A DNA stretch of 64,000 nucleotides. It comes from Onishia taeanensis (lineage in GTDB: Bacteria > Pseudomonadota > Gammaproteobacteria > Pseudomonadales > Halomonadaceae). The DNA is taken from positions 248,001-312,000 of the forward strand of contig NZ_FNCI01000001.1 of NCBI RefSeq assembly GCF_900100755.1, read 5' to 3'. Numbering within the stretch: position 1 is the stretch's first letter; every line of letters starts with the position of its first letter. Of the stretch, positions 53,066-62,834 are shown in pieces. The notes under the pieces were generated by a model. That model had not been told where the DNA came from. It searched no databases and saw only the letters and a program-made list of their open reading frames with translations. Position numbers and translations under genes: made by a program.

Positions 53066-55216
53066 ATGCGTCAGCCCAAGGGACTCCAGTTTACTCTGAG
53101 CCTTGCCGGTCTTCCCCGCGAGCCGGGCCAGGCCGAGCTTGCGGTAATCGACTTCGCTTTTGAAGAAGCGCTCTCGGCGCCTTTCCATTTGCGGGTGCGC
53201 TTTGCCAGTCGTGCCGCCGATCTTTCCCCCGAATCACTGCTGGATCGCCCGGCGAGCCTCACCGTGTGGCAGGATGGCGAGGCCCAGCGCCGCGTCCACG
53301 GCATCATCAGTGAGTTTGGCCGTGGCGACCGTGGCCATCGCCGAAGCCACTACGAAGCGATCATTCGTCCCTCGCTGTGGCGCCTCTCGCTGCGTCAGAA
53401 CTCGCGCATCTTCCAACACGTCTCGCCGCTGACCATCATCAACACCCTATGCGAAGAGCACGGCCTGACCGACGTGGCCTTCGCCGTGACTCGCGAGCCC
53501 GAAGAGCGCGAATTCTGCGTGCAGTATCGCGAGACCGATCTGGAACTCATCGAGCGCCTGGCTGCCGAGGAAGGGTTGTTCTACTTCCATGAATTTGAAG
53601 ATTCTGACCTTGGCGCCCATCGGCTGGTGTTCGCCGACGACCCCCAGGTGCTCACCGGGCTTGGCGAGCGCAGCTATCACCATCGCGCTGGCGGCAGCGC
53701 GCCCAAGCGCCACCTGCGGCGGCTGACCCAGACCGCCCGGGTGCGCCCGGCCCGCGCCCAGCTCAAGGACTATTCGTTCAAGCAGCCGGCTTACGCCCAG
53801 CTCCACGACCACCAGGGCCAGGGGTTGGAGCAGCACAGCCAGCGGTCGGACTACGAGCACTACGATTATCCCGGCCGCTACAAGGCCGACGCCTCCGGCC
53901 AGGCTTTCACCCGCCACCGCCTCGAGCACCTGCGCCACGACGCCTTGACCCTGGATGGCGAGAGCGACCTGCCCGAGCTTTCCCCGGGCGCGCGCTTCAC
54001 CCTGGCCGATCATGACGTCGGCGAGTTCAATCGCGGCTGGCAGGTCATCAAGGTGGTCCACGAGGGCGAGCAGCCCCAGGCGCTGGGCGAAGATGCCGCT
54101 CAGGCTCAAGGCCGGCAGTCAGGCGCGCAAGCCATGACGCGCTACCACAATACCCTGAGCCTGACCCCTGACGACGCCGCCTGGCGCCCCGCGCCCCAGC
54201 CCAAGCCGCGAGTCGACGGCCCCCAAGTGGCTTTCGTGGTCGGCCCCGAAGGCGAAGAGATCCACTGCGACGAACACGGCCGGGTGCGCTGCCAGTTCCC
54301 CTGGGATCGCTACGCCGAGCCCAACGAGACGGCCAGCGCCTGGCTACGGGTCAGCCAGGACTGGGCCGGCGGCGGCTACGGCATGATGGCGATTCCGCGT
54401 ATCGGCCACGAGGTGATCGTCTCCTTCCTGGAAGGCGACCCCGACCAGCCGCTGATTACTGGCCGCACCTACCACGCCGTCAACACTCCACCGTATTCGC
54501 TGCCGGAGCACAAGACACGCACCGTGCTGCGCACCCAGACCCACCAGGGCGAGGGCTTCAACGAACTGCGTTTCGAGGACCAGCACGACCAGGAACAGAT
54601 CTGGTGGCATGCCCAGAAGGACCTGGAACTGCTGACCGAGAACGACCGCACCGAAGAGGTCCGCCGCGACAGCGATCTCAAGGTCAAGCGCGACCGCATC
54701 GCCGAGATCGACCGCGACGATCACCACAGTGTGCACGGCGAGCGCCGCGAGAAGAGCGACGGCGCCCAGCACCTGACCATCGACGGCAGCCTGCACCTCA
54801 GCGCCGGCCAAGCCTGGCTCACCGAGAGCGGCCGCGAGCTGCACATCAAGGCAGGCCAGAAGGTGGTCATGGAAGCCGGCAGCGAACTAACTCTTAAGGC
54901 CGGTGGCAGCTTCCTCAAGATCGATGGCAGCGGCATCACCATCGTCGGCCCCAGCATTAAGGTCAACGCCGGTGGCAGCCCGGGTAGCGGCACCGGCCAG
55001 GGCGCCCAGGCGCCGCTGTTGCCGGAGGAAGCCACTGAGGTCGGACACAATCGCATAACGGCGTATCGCCAGTCGCCAACTGAGGAAAGTGAGTTGGTTC
55101 CCTTCGAGGAGTTGGGGCCGAAAGAATTGATTGTCGACGTGATTGGTGGTGGCGAACCGGCCGGACAAGTACGGCTGCACAAGGGCCGCTCGCATAGCGA
55201 AGGAGAGCCGACATGA
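53066..55216 (+). CDS. vgrG: VgrG, T6SS spike protein
   Basis: The 716-aa product starts at ATG 53066 (GGAGGG upstream); a longer frame begins in non-coding sequence. Domains: gp27-like hub (about 1-390, with EREFCVQYRETDLELIERLA near 150), gp5-like OB fold with FVVGPEGEEIHCDEHGRVRC and GFEVIVSFLEGDP-like motifs near 400-480, and a beta-helix spike near 520-640 followed by a short variable tail. No extra enzymatic domain, so it is a carrier. It overlaps the effector gene by four bases. Confidence 0.95.
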   Translation: MRQPKGLQFTLSLAGLPREPGQAELAVIDFAFEEALSAPFHLRVRFASRAADLSPESLLDRPASLTVWQDGEAQRRVHGIISEFGRGDRGHRRSHYEAIIRPSLWRLSLRQNSRIFQHVSPLTIINTLCEEHGLTDVAFAVTREPEEREFCVQYRETDLELIERLAAEEGLFYFHEFEDSDLGAHRLVFADDPQVLTGLGERSYHHRAGGSAPKRHLRRLTQTARVRPARAQLKDYSFKQPAYAQLHDHQGQGLEQHSQRSDYEHYDYPGRYKADASGQAFTRHRLEHLRHDALTLDGESDLPELSPGARFTLADHDVGEFNRGWQVIKVVHEGEQPQALGEDAAQAQGRQSGAQAMTRYHNTLSLTPDDAAWRPAPQPKPRVDGPQVAFVVGPEGEEIHCDEHGRVRCQFPWDRYAEPNETASAWLRVSQDWAGGGYGMMAIPRIGHEVIVSFLEGDPDQPLITGRTYHAVNTPPYSLPEHKTRTVLRTQTHQGEGFNELRFEDQHDQEQIWWHAQKDLELLTENDRTEEVRRDSDLKVKRDRIAEIDRDDHHSVHGERREKSDGAQHLTIDGSLHLSAGQAWLTESGRELHIKAGQKVVMEAGSELTLKAGGSFLKIDGSGITIVGPSIKVNAGGSPGSGTGQGAQAPLLPEEATEVGHNRITAYRQSPTEESELVPFEELGPKELIVDVIGGGEPAGQVRLHKGRSHSEGEPT

Positions 55217-58200
55217 GCGAAGAGCTGAAATCGCTCGAGGACGAAGAGATCGACCTCGGCACTCGCCGTCGCACCGAATACAGTGATGATGAGAACGGCT
55301 CCCTGGTACTGATGATCCCCAAGCGCCAGGGAGGTGAGATTCTTATTCCCTTGCTGGAAGGGGCCAGAACCACCCAAGAAAAAGGCAGCTACCAGGACAA
55401 TACACTGATACGTGTGCGTCCCCTGGCCGAGCTGAACGGGGAAGTGCCATCTAAGCAACAGGGCGTCACGACCTATACCGGTAAGTCAGTGGCCATGCTG
55501 CGGCCTGGATTTCTCTATGTCTTCTTTCGTGGCAAGCTGTGGAGAGAGCTGGAAGTCGATGACATGGGGCAACTGAGCGATGTCGATGTCTCAAGGTATC
55601 GCCGTGAGGCTGAGAACGGGGCGGTGCCCAACGACCGCGACAGTGAGGGGCAATGGCTCTCCGACATACTGCTACCGGTGCTGCTGCAGGGCCAGTCGAC
55701 GCTTCAGGAGGTGCGCTTTGCCTATAGTGAGATCGCCTGGAGTTGGCCGCGAATTGAATGGCTTGAGCAGCATGAAGGCGATTTGACGAAACGCACTGAT
55801 TCTGTGGGTCAGGCTTACGCTGCCGCTCTTGCGCCATCTCTTACCTTTGCCAACGGTTCTTCCGCGCAACGTGTCGAGTCGGCCCCAGAGGTACGGCAGC
55901 GTGACCTGGGCATCGAGTTAATGCTTGCCGACCCTGCGAATTTCACACCGGACTATACCGCTCCGAATGACGATGATCTCTGCCAGCGTCTGAAGATGCT
56001 TTGGGCGCAAGCCGGTGAAACCCAGCGTTCTGAGACCCTGACTCTCGAGGCCGAAGGCGGTGAAGATCTGCTTGAGAGCCTGCGCTCCACGCACGGCATA
56101 GTGGCGTTGGCCTTGCCTGACCCTTTGTTCGAGCTGCGCCATGCCTTGGTCCAACTCCACCTGGCCATGCACTATCTGGACGGTCTGGACAGCACCCTAC
56201 AGGACAAACCGCTAGGTCACTCGGCCAAGCTGGTTCGGCAGGCGCTCTTCGAGGAGCGTCCGAATGGCCAAGCGAGTGAGCTTGAGAAGTATCGAGAGGC
56301 CATAGATCAAGCCGAACTGGATAAGGTGCTTGATCAGGCAGAGCGCGAACAGGCACTAGCCAGCATCAAGCAACGAATCGATGCTATCGAAATGCTGGTT
56401 CAGGGGCGTCAGCTAACATCCATACTGCGCGACTTCACCAGTCACGAGGGGCTTGGGGTTTGTGAAAGCTATGCCCTCTGTGGAGACCTGCTCGGCGTCC
56501 TGCAGCAACTTCCCGGTATCCTGCGTGATCAAGGAGATCGAGATATCGCAGGAAGGATACCTGACCTCCTCAATAGATTGCTGACCGATGAAGAGATGCT
56601 TGCCCTGTGGAGTGAGGCTGAGGCATCCCGGGGCGGTTCTGATGCGGCTAACGCCAACGATGGCAGTGGTCGTTTCCGTCAAGATTTCCTTGAGACGTTG
56701 GCCAATGATGATAGCGAGATAGATGACCAGCAGATCGAGGGGCTTGGCCTACAGTCACTCGGCATCATCGCGCAGTCAACCGAGGATGAAGGCTCATCTG
56801 CTTCTCCTTTGGCACATGTTTCCGTGGTTTATGCAGGCAGGGTCAGTGGGCTGCTAAACAATGTGCTGGACAAGTGGAGCCAGGCAGTGCTGAAGGCCGC
56901 CAGTCAACTTGCGGAAGATGTAGAGGTCATCAAGTTTCAGCGTGTTTTCACGGCCGTCGGGTTACATGCCAACCTGATCAATCGTAACCTGAACGGTGAG
57001 CTTCGGGTTATGCCTCGCGGTGCCGTGGATCATTCGCGGTATGTCATCGTGGGGGTGCACGGCAAGAATTTGCGTTGGGGGCTTACGCCCTCTGATCGTC
57101 AGAGCAGTGCAATGACCCGCAACCAGCACTATCTGTATGCCGATCAGCGTGGAGCAGGAGGCAGGCTGCTGGCTTCCACCAGCCCTTCACGTATGGCTGA
57201 TGAACTTGAGGAAGCCATTCGCAGAGCGGCGGGTCATACCCTGGTATTTGTGCTGCCGGTAGAGCACCCAGAGGCGCTAAAATTCAGTGCCTTACGCTTA
57301 CACTTGGCTGAGGGCGCCAGGACTGTGGTCGATGGCCCGGCGATGTCTGGAGTGCTGGTGGGGCTAGCAATTTATAATCTTATCGTTGAATCAACTCTCA
57401 CGATAAAAGCATTGCGCGACGATAAGTTTACCGCATTACAAGGCACCAAGAGCTTTGGCGCATTAGTTGATCTCAGTGCCGCGACAATGAAATTACATAC
57501 AGTTCTCTATCCAGAAGCGAGCTCGGCGGCAGGACACTTTGTCCAGCGAACTTGGTTCGATTTGAAGCGTTGGCCATTGATCGGCGCCAGGCTGGCTAGG
57601 GTCGGTGCCGGTACTATTGCCAAAACTATTGGCTTGGTCAATTTTGGTGCCGGTTTGATCACAGTTGGCCTCAGCGGTTGGGAGCTTCGCAACAGCCTCG
57701 TCCGGGGAGATATTGACGCTGCCTTAGGACATGGCATCGCCATGGCGGGTGGGGCTCTCTTCCTGGCCGCTCCATTGATGGCTGGCTTGTTAATGGTGCC
57801 AGGCTGGGGTTGGGTGTTGCTTGGGCTTGGGATGGCCCTAGGCGGTGGTAGTTATGCCAGCTTTGCTCAAGATGATCCCTTGGAGCGACTACTCAAGCAG
57901 GGGCCGCTTGGCACCTACCCTGATCAAGACGTCGTGGGCGTTGATGATCAGACTTATTATCCACAGCTACTGACTCGGTTCTGTCCGATTCGGATACAGG
58001 CACAGAGTGTTGCCAATATGCCTAGAGACGAGGTTGACGCCCTGCGCCATGATGGTGCCAGACCGGCAGATGATATCTCGCCTCAGGATTATGTGGTGAC
58101 GGTGACCACGCCGCTGATCAGTCGTTTTCGTATTGGCGAGTCTATGCGTCTGCAGGTTCAAGAGTTGGAGTACAGCCTGAGTACTACCAGTGCTGGCGGT

Positions 58201-58587
58201 AGCTCCACCAGCTCGCTGTTCGTCGACAAGGTGCGGGAGTTGCGCCGTGTCGAGAAACGGCAGGTGTTACCCGAAAAAAGTGCCGTACGCTTTCTTGCGC
58301 GTCGCGAGGTGATGCCCTCGCATAGTTCCGGTATCTTTGGCAGTAAGATGAGCAATGGCGCACTTAGAGTAGCCGTGCAGGCTCATATCGATACTGAACT
58401 GGGCTCAATGGTATTGCCGACACCCTCTCTGGAGAAATATGAAACTTTTCAAGCAGGAGATCATGGCCAGCCGCCTGAAGTCGAAACCGGCTACCAAAAC
58501 CCGATAATAGACATGATGGCATCAATGTTTATGGGCCAAGATACGACTCCTTATTGGTCGATCACTGAGGTAGAGGTAAGGCTATGA
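55213..58587 (+). CDS. VasX-like pore-forming T6SS effector
   Basis: The 1124-aa product has an N-terminal region with FLYVFFRGKLWRELEVDD near 95-115 resembling VasX-type effector N-termini and a helical middle. Hydrophobic segments at about 710-728, 810-830 and 838-880 (for example GALFLAAPLMAGLLMVPGWG) near the C-terminal third suggest a colicin-like membrane-inserting part. It overlaps vgrG and the next gene by four bases each. No DUF4123 adaptor gene is present. Target membrane damage is inferred from VasX of Vibrio cholerae. Confidence 0.77.
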   Translation: MSEELKSLEDEEIDLGTRRRTEYSDDENGSLVLMIPKRQGGEILIPLLEGARTTQEKGSYQDNTLIRVRPLAELNGEVPSKQQGVTTYTGKSVAMLRPGFLYVFFRGKLWRELEVDDMGQLSDVDVSRYRREAENGAVPNDRDSEGQWLSDILLPVLLQGQSTLQEVRFAYSEIAWSWPRIEWLEQHEGDLTKRTDSVGQAYAAALAPSLTFANGSSAQRVESAPEVRQRDLGIELMLADPANFTPDYTAPNDDDLCQRLKMLWAQAGETQRSETLTLEAEGGEDLLESLRSTHGIVALALPDPLFELRHALVQLHLAMHYLDGLDSTLQDKPLGHSAKLVRQALFEERPNGQASELEKYREAIDQAELDKVLDQAEREQALASIKQRIDAIEMLVQGRQLTSILRDFTSHEGLGVCESYALCGDLLGVLQQLPGILRDQGDRDIAGRIPDLLNRLLTDEEMLALWSEAEASRGGSDAANANDGSGRFRQDFLETLANDDSEIDDQQIEGLGLQSLGIIAQSTEDEGSSASPLAHVSVVYAGRVSGLLNNVLDKWSQAVLKAASQLAEDVEVIKFQRVFTAVGLHANLINRNLNGELRVMPRGAVDHSRYVIVGVHGKNLRWGLTPSDRQSSAMTRNQHYLYADQRGAGGRLLASTSPSRMADELEEAIRRAAGHTLVFVLPVEHPEALKFSALRLHLAEGARTVVDGPAMSGVLVGLAIYNLIVESTLTIKALRDDKFTALQGTKSFGALVDLSAATMKLHTVLYPEASSAAGHFVQRTWFDLKRWPLIGARLARVGAGTIAKTIGLVNFGAGLITVGLSGWELRNSLVRGDIDAALGHGIAMAGGALFLAAPLMAGLLMVPGWGWVLLGLGMALGGGSYASFAQDDPLERLLKQGPLGTYPDQDVVGVDDQTYYPQLLTRFCPIRIQAQSVANMPRDEVDALRHDGARPADDISPQDYVVTVTTPLISRFRIGESMRLQVQELEYSLSTTSAGGSSTSSLFVDKVRELRRVEKRQVLPEKSAVRFLARREVMPSHSSGIFGSKMSNGALRVAVQAHIDTELGSMVLPTPSLEKYETFQAGDHGQPPEVETGYQNPIIDMMASMFMGQDTTPYWSITEVEVRL

Positions 58588-59633
58588 GTCTACAAGCATC
58601 GTCCTATGAGACGGCGCCCTATCGTGCCGATGCTGTACCGCCGTTGCCCGCACCTCAAAAGGCCCGAGAACGGGTAGGAGAGGATCTGCTTCCATTTGGT
58701 GATTACGCGAGCATAAATCCCTACCAGCAGATCTGCGACGATGCGGAATTGGTGCAGCATCAGGAAAATGAGGAACCGAATTTTTATAAATCCCAAGATT
58801 GGTGGTGGGACCATCAGCGAATTCGGTTTCTTAAGAGCCAGACAGGATTATCCATTCTCCTTATGACTGTTCCTTTTATATGGTTCTTTATTTTGCTTGT
58901 TTCTGTGCTAATGATTGGTCTAGAGGCTGCGTTTTTTTTTGAAAATGAATATGTTGCAACATTTTCAATGATGGCGATTTTTGTGCTTGGTTTGTTTTTA
59001 GTTTTTCTCTATGGACCGACTTCAACTCAGTGGATAATGAGTAAAATGGCTTGGCTTATTAAGCCATTAAGGTCTTTTGTTGAGCAACGCTTAGATCACT
59101 ACACTGAGGATCGCTGCAGTGAATTTAGCCGCCAAACTGGGTTTGTCAGCATGGCCCAAGGAAAAAAGAAAGCTCCTCTTGTGGCCCCCTTTATAGAGTT
59201 CGATGGTTATGTCGAGCGCGTTATTCAGCGTGGCGGGGTGTTCTACAAGCTAATGCTGGTACATCGCTACACAGGGAAAGAGTTCCACCATACGTCGTTC
59301 AGCCAGACGGTGATGCACAAGCAGGAAGTGCACGCCCAGTGGGATATGCTGCAACGCTACATGGATGTCTCACAGCCCCTGCCTGATGTGCCGCGCCTGG
59401 AGCCCTTCCGGGATCGCGACCCCGTGACCGCAGAGCATGACCGCAAGACGGGGCGTAACCCGCGTTACTGGCGTGATCTGGATATCGAGGCCTGGAAAGA
59501 AGGAGAGGGTGCCGACCTGCTCAAGGCTCAGATGGACTACCCCTGGCAAAAGCAGCAGTGCCGGTTGACGCCGATGCTTGGGAAAATCGAGATGTCACAG
59601 TATCGCGAGCAATTTGCCGAGGGGGCGGTATAA
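58584..59633 (+). CDS. Immunity-like membrane protein, copy 1
   Basis: The 349-aa product has two or more membrane segments (about 88-112 and 122-144: FIWFFILLVSVLMIGLEAAF, MMAIFVLGLFLVFLYG) and a conserved C-terminal cytoplasmic part (WDMLQRYMDVSQPLPDVPRL, RNPRYWRDLD). It is translationally coupled to the VasX-like gene, the usual place for a cognate immunity protein. Copies 2-4 downstream share its C-terminal design, but copy 1 is the most diverged. Confidence 0.72.
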   Translation: MSLQASSYETAPYRADAVPPLPAPQKARERVGEDLLPFGDYASINPYQQICDDAELVQHQENEEPNFYKSQDWWWDHQRIRFLKSQTGLSILLMTVPFIWFFILLVSVLMIGLEAAFFFENEYVATFSMMAIFVLGLFLVFLYGPTSTQWIMSKMAWLIKPLRSFVEQRLDHYTEDRCSEFSRQTGFVSMAQGKKKAPLVAPFIEFDGYVERVIQRGGVFYKLMLVHRYTGKEFHHTSFSQTVMHKQEVHAQWDMLQRYMDVSQPLPDVPRLEPFRDRDPVTAEHDRKTGRNPRYWRDLDIEAWKEGEGADLLKAQMDYPWQKQQCRLTPMLGKIEMSQYREQFAEGAV

Positions 59634-59809
59634 CGGCTTCAGCTTCTACACCTGCTTCTGGCGCCTATTGCGCGAAGGACTTTCCTGCGCCTTTGACCGA
59701 CCCAAGCGATATCCCGGCCGGAGCACGTAACGTGCCTGATTTTACCGAGGTCGACCAGACCTACTGGGCCGACGAGACGAACGATAAGGATGAAGCTGAA
59801 GATGGCTGA
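59558..59809 (+). CDS. Possible small ORF bridging copies 1 and 2
   Basis: A GTG-started 83-codon frame overlaps copy 1 by 76 bases and copy 2 by 8. Its second half (SGAYCAKDFPAPLTDPSDIP, VDQTYWADETNDKD) looks protein-like, but it has no match I know and may be a remnant of a lost gene. Confidence 0.3.
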   Translation: MPVDADAWENRDVTVSRAICRGGGITASASTPASGAYCAKDFPAPLTDPSDIPAGARNVPDFTEVDQTYWADETNDKDEAEDG

Positions 59810-60814
59810 GACGCCCCAGTACTATGCCGAAGACGCCTATACCCCGGATCGCCTTCGGCGGCGCCTCGAAGGCGAGTGCCAGCACTCCCGCAAGTTTCGC
59901 ACCTTCGCTGCTGGCGGCGAACGCCTGGCGCACCGCAATCCCAGTGTAGATATCAGCCCGATGCACGAGTGGCAGCACAATAGCCCGCAAAAGCTGCGTG
60001 AATACGAGGCTGATCCGACCGTAGCCAAACTCAAGGATCCTGAATATCGGGTCGATCAGCCGTTGCGTTGGGATGAGGAGTGTATTCGCTTTACCAGCCA
60101 TACCAAGCGGGCCTTTATCTTTGGCATGGCAAGAGCCTTTGGGTTGTGCCATTGTTTTTTGTTGGTTCTATTATTTTCGCTTCCATCGATGCTAACAATG
60201 CTAGGTATGGGGGTTGGGTAAGTAATTTTTTTAAATTTTTTGATTTGTTTTTCCCCATCCTGTTTTTTTTGGTTTTTTTTGGTTTTTTTTGTTTTGTGGG
60301 GGGAGCATCGCTAGTACAGCGCCTTGCCCCCAACTTCGCCGCCGGCATGCAGCCTGGCCCTATGTGGGAACTGAATCGTCGCACCGGCCTGGTGACCGTC
60401 TTCACCGATCCCAGCAAGAAGCGCACCGCCTGGCAGGTCGCGGATGTGCGGCCTTTTTACGAGTTCGACTGCCACCTGCTGAGCACTCCGGACCCGCAGG
60501 GCTCGCCCCAGTACTCGCTAAGCCTGGTGCACCATCTCGACGAGGTGCAGGTGCGACTGGTGGGGATGTTCGGTGCCACCCAGAGCCACCTCGAGCAGCG
60601 CGCCAACTGGGACATGCTGCAGCGCTATATGGACGTGTCCCAGCCGCTGCCGGACTTCCCCATGCTGGAGCAGGATAGACCGGCCGACCCCACCACCCGC
60701 GAGCATGACAGCGAAGCCGGTCGCGACCCGCGCTTCTGGCGTGACATGGACGACGCCACCTATGAGCGTTACGTCGAGGATCAGCAGGGCAAGATCAACG
60801 CGGTCTATCTGTGA
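59802..60814 (+). pseudogene. Immunity-like gene, copy 2, frameshifted
   Basis: The first frame reads RLRRRLEGECQHSRKFRTFA and KRAFIFGMARAFG, then leaves the family sequence near 60135-60145 and stops at 60221. The family sequence resumes in the -1 frame (VVPLFFVGSIIFASIDANNA) and runs to 60814, matching copy 3 closely. One lost base explains it. The membrane region that follows is made of long T runs (60220-60290), which are prone to slippage. The last 170 codons are almost identical to copy 3. Confidence 0.8.
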
Positions 60815-61854
60815 TGGTGCCTAAGGAAGCGATAGCGGTGCCGGAGGAGGCCTATGCCGAAGTCGCCTATACCCCGGATCGCCTTCGCCGGCGCTCCGAA
60901 GGCGAGTGCCACCACTCCCGCAAGTTTCGCACCTTCGCCGCCGGCGGCGAGAGCCTGGTGTATCGCAACCCCAGCGTGGATATCAGCCCGATGCATGGCT
61001 GGCAGCACAACACGCCGAAAGAACTGCGTGAGCGCGAGGCAGATCCAGCCATGGCGAGGTTCGAGGATCCCGAATACCGGGTCGATCAGCCGTTGCGTTG
61101 GGACGAGGAGTGTATTCGCTTTACCAGCCATACCAAGCGGGCTTTTTTCTTTGGCATGGCAAGAGTATTAGGTCTAGGAGGGTTGTTTTTTGCTTTTCCG
61201 GTTTTTTTAGCCACCACAACATTCTTGGCTATTGATATGGCTAATCAGGCGAGGTACGGAGGTTTTTTCTCCAACTTTTTTAGTTTTCATGGCTGGTTAA
61301 TTCCCTTTATTGCGTTTGCTATTTCTTTCATTCTCTGGAGTGGGGCTGCGCTGGTACAGCGCTTTTCACCCTATTTCGCCGCTGGTATGCAGCCAGGCCC
61401 CATGTGGGAACTGAATCGCCGCACCGGTGAGGTGACTGTCTTCACTGATCCCAGCAAGAAGCGCACTGCTTGGCAGGTCGAGGATGTGCGGCCCTTTTAC
61501 GAGTTCGACTGCTATCTGCTTAGCACCCCGGACCCGCAGGGCTCGCCTCAGTACTCGCTAAGCCTGGTGCACCATCTCGACGAGGTGCAGGTGCGCCTGG
61601 TGGGGATGTTCGGTGCCACCCAGAGCCACCTCGAACAGCGTGCCAACTGGGATATGCTGCAGCGCTATATGGACGTGTCCCAGCCGCTGCCGGACTTCCC
61701 CATGCTAGAGCAGGATAGACCAGCCGACCCCACCACCCGGGAGCATGACCGCTACACCGGCCGCGACCCACGCTTCTGGCGAGACATGGACGACGCCACC
61801 TATGAGCGTTACGTCGAGGCTCAGCAGGGCAAGATCAATGCGCTCTATCTGTGA
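60814..61854 (+). CDS. Immunity-like membrane protein, copy 3, intact
   Basis: The 346-aa product has an N-terminal part (YTPDRLRRRSEGECHHSRKF), two membrane segments (about 115-140 and 155-175) and the conserved C-terminus (ELNRRTGEVTVFTDPSKKRT, NWDMLQRYMDVSQPLPDFPM, RDPRFWRDMDDATYERYVEA). It overlaps the end of copy 2 by TGATG. It is the only intact member of the copy 2-4 group. Confidence 0.75.
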   Translation: MVPKEAIAVPEEAYAEVAYTPDRLRRRSEGECHHSRKFRTFAAGGESLVYRNPSVDISPMHGWQHNTPKELREREADPAMARFEDPEYRVDQPLRWDEECIRFTSHTKRAFFFGMARVLGLGGLFFAFPVFLATTTFLAIDMANQARYGGFFSNFFSFHGWLIPFIAFAISFILWSGAALVQRFSPYFAAGMQPGPMWELNRRTGEVTVFTDPSKKRTAWQVEDVRPFYEFDCYLLSTPDPQGSPQYSLSLVHHLDEVQVRLVGMFGATQSHLEQRANWDMLQRYMDVSQPLPDFPMLEQDRPADPTTREHDRYTGRDPRFWRDMDDATYERYVEAQQGKINALYL

Positions 61855-61876
61855 TGGGACGAGGGAGTTGGTGACG

Positions 61877-62032
61877 ATGCCGGAGGAGATCTATGCCGAA
61901 GACGCCTATATCCCGGATCGCCTTCGGCGGCGCTCCGAAGGCGAGTGCCGGTACTCGCGCAAGTTTCGCACCTTCGCCGCTGGCGGCGAGCGCCTGGCGC
62001 ACCGCAATCCCAACGTGGATATCAGCTCATAG
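61877..62032 (+). pseudogene. Immunity-like gene, copy 4, 51-codon stub
   Basis: The stub reads MPEEIYAEDAYIPDRLRRRS and RKFRTFAAGGERLAHRNP like copies 2 and 3, then loses similarity after VDIS and stops. A perfect inverted repeat starts 5 bases past the stop, at the breakpoint. Confidence 0.8.
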
Positions 62033-62036
62033 GCAA

Positions 62037-62068
62037 CTCTAAGGCTTGCTGGATAGAAAGCCTTAGAG
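62037..62068. repeat. Perfect 11-bp inverted repeat at the copy 4 breakpoint
   Basis: CTCTAAGGCTT (62037-62047) pairs with AAGCCTTAGAG (62058-62068) around GCTGGATAGA. No T-run follows, so it is not a typical terminator; it may mark a recombination site or element end. Confidence 0.6.
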
Positions 62069-62834
62069 GTGCACTTAGCCCAAGTGATGTTCGCTTTGAT
62101 ATTGCCGTCCCTTCCCGGCGTCTCCGTTGGCGAATACCTGGAGCATGATGTGGATGGCGGTGATAGGTTCGCCATCTAGAGCCGTCATCCCTCAGCACCA
62201 CTAATCCCCTTCCTTACACCGCCGATTTAAGCACGTTGGCTGAGATCGTTTGCTGGTCTCTTCCGTTTATTCACTGGTCCCCCATGGCGCAGTCTGTTGC
62301 CTCAAGCTCCCAGGCGCTGCCTTTGAGTGGCCAGCAGGCCCAAGCAGAACGTGAATGCAGCACAGAGCACATCTGTCGTGTTGCTTGGCTTTCCACTCTA
62401 TAACGTGCGGCCTTGAAGACCCTGAGGGCACTTCTCATTCGCGAACGTCCTACATTTAGATTATCTCATGTGCGACGTTTCAGTCACTTGGCGTGAGATA
62501 TCTCTTACAAAAAGGCATGGCGCTTACAAACGCAGCTGCTTATCCAGTCGGTTTTTTAGGAGTTCGTGAGCGTTGGAGGATTTTCGATCTCATGGTGTGG
62601 TTTGCTGGAGCCAGGAATTCCTGCTGCAAGTGGATTAGGCGCCCTCGACAGTTAGTCGAATGATGGTAGCCTCGCGCCACTTATTTGGGCCTGTCGAGCG
62701 AAACATCTTCGCCATTCGACGGGCAGAGGTACGTTTGCTGTGGCTCGTGCGCCTTGATTCGGTGAGTTGCCGTATCGAGGGGCTAGCTCTAGCAACCTCA
62801 ACTTGAGTCGCCATTCGTAGGGAGAAGCTTCGCC
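62069..62834. other. Long non-coding gap before tssB
   Basis: About 770 bases with no gene I can support on either strand; codon use changes often and stops are dense. It probably contains decayed remains of deleted genes and the tssB promoter. I looked for sigma-54 boxes and found none with correct spacing (TGGTGTGGTTTGCT near 62595 is two bases short). Confidence 0.5.

Noticed and set aside
62580-62605. Sigma-54 promoter before tssB (TGGTGTGGTTTGCT)
   Set aside because: GG and GC are eight bases apart, not ten.
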